Positions 1 to 5,708 of a stretch of DNA of 6,733 bases are shown one piece after another. A program made the position numbers and the translations under genes. The notes beneath the pieces were generated by a model. The model saw only the letters and a list, made by a program, of their open reading frames with translations, did no database searches and was not told the origin of the DNA. Origin of the DNA: an uncultured Clostridium sp. (GTDB lineage Bacteria; Bacillota; Clostridia; TANB77; CAG-508); the NCBI GenBank assembly GCA_946008205.1, contig CAMGAZ010000080.1, positions 1-6,733 on the forward strand. The letters are read 5' to 3'. Position 1 is the stretch's first letter. Every line of letters starts with the position of its first letter.

Positions 1-1
1 A

Positions 2-247
2 GTGAGAAACCCCAATATATCTTCATTTGATAAACATGATAAGGTAAATTATGCTGTTACGAAAGCTGATTTTCTTATGGATAAAGAAAAAAGAAAAGTA
101 ACATTAAGTTTGACAATAGATACAGAAATATGTCCTGTGTTAGATTATTTTGAAATATTTATGGACAGGACAATGATGAGCAAGTATGCAGCTAAATATT
201 TAAATGTAAGATATGAGTTAATTATTAATGGAACCAAGCTATTATAG
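2..247 (+). CDS. C-terminal fragment of an unrecognised protein
   Basis: An open frame of 81 codons runs in from the left edge and stops at TAG 245-247. The GTG at base 2 could be a start, but no upstream sequence is available to show a ribosome binding site, so I treat it as the 3' end of a longer gene. The visible part is soluble-looking, with alternating hydrophobic residues around residues 16-44 (beta-strand-like), a helix-like stretch around 45-65 and a final strand ending in NGTKLL. There is no membrane segment or signal peptide in this part. I do not recognise the family. The next ribosome binding site lies only 16 bases after the stop, so it is probably cotranscribed with the secD-like gene. 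Genes upstream of secD vary among Clostridia, so position does not decide its function. Confidence 0.5.
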   Translation: MRNPNISSFDKHDKVNYAVTKADFLMDKEKRKVTLSLTIDTEICPVLDYFEIFMDRTMMSKYAAKYLNVRYELIINGTKLL

Positions 248-262
248 AAAATATTAAATAAT

Positions 263-267
263 GGAGG
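263..267 (+). promoter_or_regulatory. Ribosome binding site that sets the secD start
   Basis: GGAGG sits 8 bases before a TTG at 276-278. The in-frame ATG at 261 overlaps this motif and has no Shine-Dalgarno sequence of its own. The TTG is therefore the more likely start, and the first five residues of the longer frame are probably untranslated. Confidence 0.7.
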
Positions 268-275
268 AAAAGAAA

Positions 276-1769
276 TTGAAAATAACAAAACAAGGTAAAG
301 AATCAATAAAATTATTAGGAAATATACTAACAGTAATAATTATTATATTGCTATCTGTAGTGTCTTTTGTAGGAATTTATGTTATAGATAAAAATTCTAT
401 GAAAAACATTATTCCGGAATATAAGCTAGGAATGGATCTTTATGGTGCAAGAAATATAGCAATAAAAGTGGACGACAGCACAGAGACAAAAAAATATGAT
501 GCTGATGGGAATTTAGTAACTGATGTATCTAGTGAAGAATATGCAGAAGAAGTAGAAGAACCAGTTAATTCTCCAGAAATGTTAACAGCAGAAAATTATA
601 AATTAGTAAAAGACATTATAGAAGATAGGTTAAACTATATGCAAGTAGAGGGATACTTATTAAGATATGATGAATCTACTGGAGAAATTAATCTAGAACT
701 TCCAGAAAATAGTAGTACAGATTATATAGCTCAATATACTATAACTAAGGGAGAGTTTAAAGTATCGGATAATGATACTTCAGAGGTATTGCTAACAAAT
801 GCTGATTTAAAATCAGCAAAAGTACAGTACAACACGGATTCTACTGGAACGACAGTATATTTAAGTATTGAATTTAATAAAGAAGGAACGAAAAAGTTGC
901 AGGACATATCTAAGACATATATTAAGTCAGAAGATAGCGAAGGTAATGATACTACCAAGAAAGTAAAAATGACATTGGATGATCAAACTATAATAGCAAC
1001 ATATTTCCAAGACGAAATTAAAGATGGAATAATTCAATTATCAATGGGGACAAGTTCTAATTTATCAGACATTCAAACTAATTTACAACAGGCTTCTAAT
1101 ATAGCAGTATTTTTAAATACAAAGCCAATGCCAATAACATATAAGATGGAAGTAAATAGATTTGTATATTCCGATATAACAGAAAAGACGCTAGCATGGA
1201 TTTGCATAATATTAGGCATAGTAGCTATCGTGATGGCTGTGTTTATGATTGTAAAATATAGAAGAAATGGCATAATGGGAGTAATTGCTAATATTGGATT
1301 TGCAGCAATTCTATTACTAGCACTAAGATTTGGAAATGTAATTATTAGTTTACCAGGAATATTTGCTATAGCTGTTATGATATTTATAGAGTATATAATT
1401 ACAATGTTAATACTTAAGGAATATAGTAAAAAATACGATTCTGAAACTTTAGAGAAAAATATAAAAAAACTATTGGTAAGAATTTCAATCACGTTGGTTC
1501 CATTAATGGTAATGGCAGTAACATTTGCTTTAATGTCTTGGCAAGAAATAGCAAGTGTTGGAATGATATTATTCTGGGCAATCTTAATAATTGCTATATA
1601 CAATATAATAATTTTGTTAGTAAGATTATTTAGTACTTCTGATAGCAAAAAGAAAGAGATAAAAGCAGAGCATAAAGACAATAAAACAAAAAACAAAACT
1701 AAAAAAGAAAAAAATAATAGTGCGAAAGTTACATCTAAAAAAGAAAATACTAAAAAGGAAAACAAATAA
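276..1769 (+). CDS. secD: Divergent SecD-family protein export subunit lacking the DANV motif
   Basis: SecD is a membrane subunit that, with SecF, uses the proton gradient to help preproteins leave the SecYEG channel. From the TTG start the product is 497 residues. Residues 13-37 form helix 1, followed by the family motif LGMDLYG (51-57, usually LGLDL-GG). The extracytoplasmic domain has recognisable P1 features: ADLKSAKVQYN near 176-186 and an SIEFNKEGTKKL block near 197-208. Five helices follow at about 305-328, 332-352, 354-381, 399-420 and 426-453, giving the usual six. Helix 4 starts with the conserved LPGI (359-362). At the DANV positions, however, it reads IITM (374-377), with Glu372 as the only nearby charge. 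The last 40 or so residues are a lysine-rich tail. An acidic patch (86-95) lies in the external domain. The secF-like gene follows after 24 bases. The family call is good; activity as a proton-driven SecD is doubtful. Confidence 0.82.
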   Translation: MKITKQGKESIKLLGNILTVIIIILLSVVSFVGIYVIDKNSMKNIIPEYKLGMDLYGARNIAIKVDDSTETKKYDADGNLVTDVSSEEYAEEVEEPVNSPEMLTAENYKLVKDIIEDRLNYMQVEGYLLRYDESTGEINLELPENSSTDYIAQYTITKGEFKVSDNDTSEVLLTNADLKSAKVQYNTDSTGTTVYLSIEFNKEGTKKLQDISKTYIKSEDSEGNDTTKKVKMTLDDQTIIATYFQDEIKDGIIQLSMGTSSNLSDIQTNLQQASNIAVFLNTKPMPITYKMEVNRFVYSDITEKTLAWICIILGIVAIVMAVFMIVKYRRNGIMGVIANIGFAAILLLALRFGNVIISLPGIFAIAVMIFIEYIITMLILKEYSKKYDSETLEKNIKKLLVRISITLVPLMVMAVTFALMSWQEIASVGMILFWAILIIAIYNIIILLVRLFSTSDSKKKEIKAEHKDNKTKNKTKKEKNNSAKVTSKKENTKKENK

Positions 1770-1793
1770 TTTAATAATAGAAAGGAAAATATA

Positions 1794-2441
1794 ATGAAAA
1801 AAGTAATTCAAATATTATTAATATGTTTAATAATTGCTGGCATAATAGTAATATCAACAATTGGCTTTAACGTTGGGACAAAGTACGCAGAAAATACACA
1901 AATAAATATTTATATAGGAAGTGAATTCAAAATAGAAGATATTAGAAGTATCACGGATGAGGTTTTTGGAAATACTCCTGTTATAATTCAACAAGTAGAA
2001 TTATATAAAGATATGGTTCAAATTACAGTAAAAAGTGCAAATGAAGAACAAATAAGTAACTTGAATAGCAAAATAAACGAAAAATATAATTTAGAGAATG
2101 ATGTTTCTGATTTGAAGATAACTAACAACCCAAATGTAAGATTGAGAAATATTGTTAAACCTTACATATTGCCAGTGGCAATAGTAAGTATAATAACAAT
2201 TGCCTTTGCCATGATAGTATACAGAAAATTGGGAATATGGCAGGTATTATACGAAACTCTTATGAGCATAGTTGCTCCACAAGCTATATTGTCAAGTTTT
2301 TATGCAGTAACGAGACTACCAATAAATAGAATAACAGTAGTTATTTCTATAATCATATATGTAGCATCAATTACTTTCCCAATGATTCACTTTTCTAAGC
2401 TAAAATCACAAACGGAAAGTAAAAAAGCAGAAAAAGAATAA
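1794..2441 (+). CDS. secF: Truncated, divergent SecF-family protein (four helices)
   Basis: This is the SecF partner of the preceding SecD-like protein, inferred from gene order and layout. The ATG at 1794 has AAAGGA seven bases upstream. The product is 215 residues, whereas SecF is usually about 300. Helix 1 is residues 4-24. The external domain follows (about 28-118), including VELYKDMVQITVKS (68-81), a stretch typical of the SecF P4 domain. Helices lie at about 123-143, 149-171 and 178-199. The protein then ends in a short charged tail, KSQTESKKAEKE. SecF normally has six helices, so helices 5 and 6 are absent. The conserved HD pair of helix 3 and the GYSxNDTVVVFDRIR signature of helix 4 are also not present: the aligned stretch is VASITFPMIHFSKLK (190-204). 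A terminator lies right after the stop, so no leftover coding sequence suggests a recent frameshift. It could be called an uncharacterised membrane protein if context were ignored. Confidence 0.72.
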   Translation: MKKVIQILLICLIIAGIIVISTIGFNVGTKYAENTQINIYIGSEFKIEDIRSITDEVFGNTPVIIQQVELYKDMVQITVKSANEEQISNLNSKINEKYNLENDVSDLKITNNPNVRLRNIVKPYILPVAIVSIITIAFAMIVYRKLGIWQVLYETLMSIVAPQAILSSFYAVTRLPINRITVVISIIIYVASITFPMIHFSKLKSQTESKKAEKE

Positions 2442-2451
2442 TCAAATATAA

Positions 2452-2481
2452 TTAACATAAAGATGTTATTAGTAATAAAAT
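2452..2481 (+). promoter_or_regulatory. Candidate sigma-A promoter for the rhodanese gene, inside the upstream terminator
   Basis: TTAACA (2452-2457) and TAAAAT (2476-2481) are separated by 18 bases, each matching five of six consensus positions. Transcription would begin near 2488, in the right arm of the secDF terminator, so the new transcript would lack the left arm and could not form that hairpin. AT-rich DNA gives such matches by chance, so this is only a candidate. Confidence 0.35.
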
Positions 2482-2502
2482 ATTATTAATAACATCTTTT
2501 TT
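2459..2502 (+). terminator. Rho-independent terminator of the secDF operon
   Basis: Arms at 2459-2477 and 2481-2499 form a 19-base-pair stem with one G-U pair and a three-base AAA loop, followed by a run of T at 2497-2502. It starts 17 bases after the secF stop. The T run touches the GGAGG of the next gene, leaving no intergenic space between terminator and ribosome binding site. Confidence 0.85.
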
Positions 2503-2507
2503 GGAGG
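2503..2507 (+). promoter_or_regulatory. Ribosome binding site for the rhodanese gene
   Basis: GGAGG lies five bases before ATG 2513-2515. An in-frame TTG at 2501 overlaps the terminator T run and this motif itself, so it cannot be the start. Confidence 0.85.
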
Positions 2508-2512
2508 AATAT

Positions 2513-2833
2513 ATGAGATTAAAAAATATATGTGAGAAAATGTTTTTTAGAATAGATAAGACAGATTTGCAATATGATGAAGCAATGGAAATATGCGAAA
2601 GAGAAGATGCTTTGTTGATAGATGTACGAACGCCGGACGAATATAAAGAAAAGCATATAAACGGAGCTATTAACATACCGATATATGAAATAGATAATAT
2701 GAAAAATGAAATTGTAGATAAAGATAAAATTATTTTAATATATTGCAAAACAGGTAAGAGAAGCAAAATGGCAAAGGAAATATTAATGCAAAATGGATAT
2801 AGAAACGTTTATACCTTTAATCCTAAACTTTAA
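2513..2833 (+). CDS. Single-domain rhodanese-like sulfurtransferase
   Basis: Rhodaneses move sulfane sulfur through a persulfide on an active-site cysteine. In single-domain forms the donor and acceptor are often unknown. The product is 106 residues and cytoplasmic, with no signal peptide. Family landmarks in order: LLIDVRTPDEYKEKHINGAINIP (residues 34-56, containing the conserved DVR, the E-H-GA pattern and the NIP turn), a strand IILIYC (73-78), and the active-site loop with Cys78 followed by KTGKRS (79-84). The loop has the six-residue C-x-x-G-x-R form of sulfurtransferases. The segment MAKEILMQNGYRNVYTF (86-102) is also typical. The protein ends at NPKL, where the family normally has a GG-x2-W ending, so the last helix is missing or very short. 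It faces ytxC convergently. Nothing nearby identifies a partner. Confidence 0.88.
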   Translation: MRLKNICEKMFFRIDKTDLQYDEAMEICEREDALLIDVRTPDEYKEKHINGAINIPIYEIDNMKNEIVDKDKIILIYCKTGKRSKMAKEILMQNGYRNVYTFNPKL

Positions 2834-2870
2834 AATAGAATTAACATTTGCATAAAAAGATAAAAGAGAT

Positions 2871-2936
2871 AGAGAGTTCATAATTGTATATTTAACAGCA
2901 CCCGGTTGCATTTACAATTTATAGAACTCTCTTTTT
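2871..2936. terminator. Structured, possibly bidirectional terminator between rhodanese and ytxC
   Basis: A nine-base perfect outer stem (2871-2879 with 2924-2932) is followed on the plus strand by TTTTT (2932-2936). The stem continues inward with small bulges: 2880-2883 pairs with 2919-2922 and 2884-2888 with 2913-2917. At the apex a GC-rich core contains GCA/TGC (2898-2900 with 2907-2909). The minus-strand side has a weaker T-rich tail. The right end overlaps the ytxC stop codon. It probably ends the rhodanese transcript and may also end ytxC. Confidence 0.7.
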
Positions 2937-3810
2937 ATGAGCCATGCTGCTTATTTAAAGCCTTATAAAATTCACAGATATTACAATCAGTGCATAGTGT
3001 AACATTGTCACCAAAAATAGTTTGCAAAGTATTAATGAAGTCATCCATTGGACCGATAAGATGGATTATAATTTTCTTGGGCAGTAGAGTAAGCAAAGAA
3101 TTCAAGGCATAATCATTGGATGAAAAAGAAATATCAGATAAATAGCATTTGTCCAAATTATTTTTTGTCAAAGAAATTATATTTTTATTCTTATCTAGTA
3201 GAATAGATTCTTCGTTAACATATACTAAATGTACCAGTTCTGATTCTGGAATTTTAGAATTAATGTATAATTTAAGCATATTTATGAACTCTGTGTATTC
3301 TCTATTAATAACGAATTGATTAACGGAAAAATCAACAATGGAATCAACACATTTTATATAATCTGCAATTCGAAAAGTAATAAAACCATCCAGTATAATT
3401 GACTTATTATAGGAAAGATATCTAAGAACATCTGCCCATAAATAATGTTTTCTATCAATGATATCGTTTTCTATGGAAGAAATGTTTAGATTACTTCTAC
3501 CTAATAAAATATCCTGACAATTAGTTTCAATAATATCAAAATCATCATTATCAAAATAAAAATAATTTAATAAAAGTAATTTATGAACAATAATTTGCTC
3601 ATAATTTTCGATAATGCAATTAGTTATAACAGAAGACAATTCATTATAAAACTCAGGAATATTTGCACCTAAATAGTGAACGATGACATTACTATATTTA
3701 GAGAAATTTCTCTTTGTGAAAACAATGTCATCTAAATGGATGCTAGTGATATTTTTAATTAGACAATCGATTATATTTTTTTTATTTGTTTTAATGCACA
3801 AAGACACCAT
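2935..3810 (-). CDS. ytxC: YtxC-family sporulation protein
   Basis: YtxC is a conserved protein of endospore formers, annotated as a putative sporulation protein with no known biochemical role. The match rests on the C-terminal half. It has DGFITFR (141-147), then IADYIKCVDSIVDFSVNQF and REYTEFINMLKLY, then LLPKKIIIH (242-250), and IFGDNVTLCTDCNIC near the end. The last block holds Cys273, Cys276 and Cys279 in a C-x2-C-x2-C array, which might bind a metal (my inference). The longest frame starts at ATG 3939, which lies inside the terminator hairpin of the upstream gene and has no ribosome binding site. Its extra 43 residues are aromatic-rich and look like translated AT-rich spacer. I chose ATG 3810, giving 291 residues, close to the roughly 280 of the Bacillus protein. 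A weak GGGGG lies 10 bases upstream. The exact start remains uncertain. No membrane segment is evident. Confidence 0.82.
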   Translation of the reverse strand: MVSLCIKTNKKNIIDCLIKNITSIHLDDIVFTKRNFSKYSNVIVHYLGANIPEFYNELSSVITNCIIENYEQIIVHKLLLLNYFYFDNDDFDIIETNCQDILLGRSNLNISSIENDIIDRKHYLWADVLRYLSYNKSIILDGFITFRIADYIKCVDSIVDFSVNQFVINREYTEFINMLKLYINSKIPESELVHLVYVNEESILLDKNKNIISLTKNNLDKCYLSDISFSSNDYALNSLLTLLPKKIIIHLIGPMDDFINTLQTIFGDNVTLCTDCNICEFYKALNKQHGS

Positions 3811-3930
3811 TGCTTTAAAACCCCCAATAAGTAATGAATCTAAATTTTTAATATTAGTATTTACTAAAAAGTATTTGATATACATATAATATTCGTAAAA
3901 AAAACAATTGTAATTTGTCCCAAAATAAAT

Positions 3931-3968
3931 AAAACTCATATATCTATTGTGATAGATATATGAGTTTT
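3931..3968 (-). terminator. Terminator of the GH57 gene
   Basis: A perfect 17-base inverted repeat (3931-3947 and 3952-3968) with a four-base loop begins four bases after the GH57 stop. On the minus strand it is followed by a T-rich tail (TTTTATTTATTTT). The plus strand also has TTTT at 3965-3968, though little transcription is expected in that direction. The ATG at 3939-3937 lies within the 3' arm, which argues against it as the ytxC start. Confidence 0.8.
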
Positions 3969-3972
3969 ATGA

Positions 3973-5568
3973 TTATCTATAAATCATATAATCAATTTCT
4001 GGAAATATACAATCAATTTCCGAAATGCTTTTTAAAAAGTCTTGGTCAATTTTATCATCCTTTATTTGAAAATATAATTTTGTAAATCTGCCTATATGAT
4101 CTTTGATTCGTTTCTTCGCGTAATCAACCATTGTTCCATTTGTTATAATAAATAGCCAATCACTACTCTGTGCAAGTAATAACTCGCGAGCACATTGATT
4201 TAGAGCTTGTCTTCTTAAACTGTCTTCGGGCTCGTTAGGAAATAGATTAGCAAGTTCTACCATTCTATCTCCGGCAACGTGAAGATGTCTATGAGCGTAA
4301 TCATTAGTCTGGTTTAGCCAAACTTCGCTATAACCATTAGCTCCCCAGCTAGATCTACAAGGAGTTGATACTTGCATTTGAGGATATTTATCTATGTATT
4401 CGCTAGGTGTGATTAAGTCGAAATCGCATTTGTCATAATAAATCTTCTTAAATAAAGTATAGAGCCAATCTGGACCTTCATACCACCAATGACCATATAA
4501 CTCAGCATCATAAGGACATAAAACTATTGGTGGATTATGTGTAAGGTTGGCAGCTTCCGTTATTTGCTTCTGCCTTGAGTCAAAGAAATGTCCAGCCTGT
4601 TTATTTATAGTATCTTGCGCCCATTGTAAATTATAATAATCTTTTGCACAATCTTTACCAGTAATTCTGTAGTATTTTATGCCTGTAGGAACGCGGGCAC
4701 CATTATGCGCAATATATGGCTTTATATAATCATATGGTGCGTCATATCCTATATCTCTATACCATTCTCTGTAATTAAAGTCACCTGGGTAACCATTAAT
4801 AGAACTCCAAACTTGTCTTGATGATTCTGGATCGCGACCAAACGCGACTATTCCACCAGGTGAAACTATTGGAGCAAGTGTACCATATACTGGAACTGGA
4901 TTAGCATATAAGATACCATGAGTTTCTGTAATTACATATTCAATTCCAAATTCTTTTAGATATTTATCTGCTTCAGGAACATATCCACATTCAGGAAGCC
5001 AAATTCCACGAGGCTTTCTGCCAAAATATTTTTCGTAGCACTGAACACCTACTGCAATTTGAGCCCTAACAGTTTTTTCATTAACATATAAGATTGGAAA
5101 ATAACCATGTGTTGCACCACAAGTTATAATTTCTAAAACACCAATATCTTGGAAATGCCTGAAACCTGAAATAATATTACAATTATAAACATCTTTAAAA
5201 ACGTGCAAATCATTAGAGTATCTATCTACATAATATTGAGCTAAATTTTTTACTTGCTCATCATTAGCATTTCGAACAACTTCTTTCTTTGCAAGTTCTA
5301 TATGAGTTTGCAAATATTTAATATATCTTTCTTGTAATAATTTATTGTCTAACATATTTAATAGAGGTGGTGTCATACACATGGTAAACCAAAAATAAAC
5401 ATGTTCCTTCTCTAATTTGCCAAAATTTAAAAGAAGCGGAATGTATGTTTCAGAAATAGCTTCAAAAAGCCATTGCTCTTCTAAATAATCTTCACTTTCT
5501 GGATGATGTACAAATGGTAAGTGGGCATGAAGTACAAAACTTACATATCCTTTTGGATTGCTTTTCAT
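3973..5568 (-). CDS. GH57 1,4-alpha-glucan branching enzyme (DUF1957 family)
   Basis: GH57 branching enzymes cut an alpha-1,4 glucan and rejoin the piece as an alpha-1,6 branch during glycogen synthesis in the cytoplasm. The product is 531 residues, matching bacterial members of about 520-530, and lacks a signal peptide. The five GH57 regions are all visible: HAHLPF (14-19), GATHGY (151-156), WLPECGY with the presumed nucleophile Glu193 (190-196), CPYDAELYGHWW with the presumed acid/base Asp354 (351-362), and SSWGANGYSEVWLN in the C-terminal part (406-419), followed by the helical DUF1957 domain. ATG 5568 has GAGGAG eight bases upstream. The gene follows the DUF4912 gene in the same direction after 140 bases and ends at its own strong terminator. 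No other glycogen genes (glgA, glgC, glgP) are in the window. Some GH57 members with this architecture were first called alpha-amylases, so branching activity is the best but not certain reading. Confidence 0.9.
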   Translation of the reverse strand: MKSNPKGYVSFVLHAHLPFVHHPESEDYLEEQWLFEAISETYIPLLLNFGKLEKEHVYFWFTMCMTPPLLNMLDNKLLQERYIKYLQTHIELAKKEVVRNANDEQVKNLAQYYVDRYSNDLHVFKDVYNCNIISGFRHFQDIGVLEIITCGATHGYFPILYVNEKTVRAQIAVGVQCYEKYFGRKPRGIWLPECGYVPEADKYLKEFGIEYVITETHGILYANPVPVYGTLAPIVSPGGIVAFGRDPESSRQVWSSINGYPGDFNYREWYRDIGYDAPYDYIKPYIAHNGARVPTGIKYYRITGKDCAKDYYNLQWAQDTINKQAGHFFDSRQKQITEAANLTHNPPIVLCPYDAELYGHWWYEGPDWLYTLFKKIYYDKCDFDLITPSEYIDKYPQMQVSTPCRSSWGANGYSEVWLNQTNDYAHRHLHVAGDRMVELANLFPNEPEDSLRRQALNQCARELLLAQSSDWLFIITNGTMVDYAKKRIKDHIGRFTKLYFQIKDDKIDQDFLKSISEIDCIFPEIDYMIYR

Positions 5569-5616
5569 AATATATTCTCCTCTTAGGTATATTCACAATC
5601 ATTTTATTTTTACAAA

Positions 5617-5653
5617 CGTTACTTTATAAACGATTGAAAATAAAAAAGTAACG
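5617..5653 (-). promoter_or_regulatory. Candidate promoter of the GH57 gene within an inverted repeat
   Basis: Read on the minus strand, TTACTT (5651-5646) and TATAAA (5628-5623) are spaced by 17 bases, about 55 bases before the GH57 start. A nine-base perfect inverted repeat, CGTTACTTT (5617-5625) and AAAGTAACG (5645-5653), overlaps both boxes, as an operator might. The -35 match is poor, and the repeat could instead be a hairpin. Confidence 0.35.
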
Positions 5654-5657
5654 CTTC

Positions 5658-5696
5658 AAGAAAATATAAGTGCCAGCGCTAAAGAGGGGAGGCACT
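5658..5696 (-). terminator. Probable weak terminator after the DUF4912 gene
   Basis: On the minus strand AGTGCC (5696-5691) pairs perfectly with GGCACT (5674-5669) around a 16-base loop that contains a palindromic AGCGCT. A T-rich but interrupted tail (TATATTTTC) follows. It begins 12 bases after the DUF4912 stop. The short stem and broken T run suggest partial termination, which would allow some readthrough into the GH57 gene. Confidence 0.5.
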
Positions 5697-5708
5697 CATA
5701 AAATGTTA

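Noticed and set aside
1073..1765. A 230-codon open frame on the minus strand opposite secD
   Set aside because: It mirrors the membrane-helix and lysine-rich regions of the secD-like gene in antisense, has no ribosome binding site and resembles no family. The plus-strand frame has clear SecD motifs.
5605..5645. Possible catabolite-repression (cre) sites around the two AAACG motifs before the GH57 gene
   Set aside because: Only the central part matches on either strand; the outer TG and CA positions fail.
5669..5697. Possible CIRCE heat-shock operator (resemblance to GAGTGC and TTAGC elements)
   Set aside because: The arms are in the opposite order to CIRCE, the spacing is 16 rather than 9 bases, and no heat-shock gene is adjacent. 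A weak terminator explains it better.
5569..5708. A riboswitch in the gap between the DUF4912 and GH57 genes
   Set aside because: The gap has short hairpins but no conserved core of a class I could recognise (c-di-GMP, glycine, fluoride, guanidine, ZTP, SAM compared from memory).
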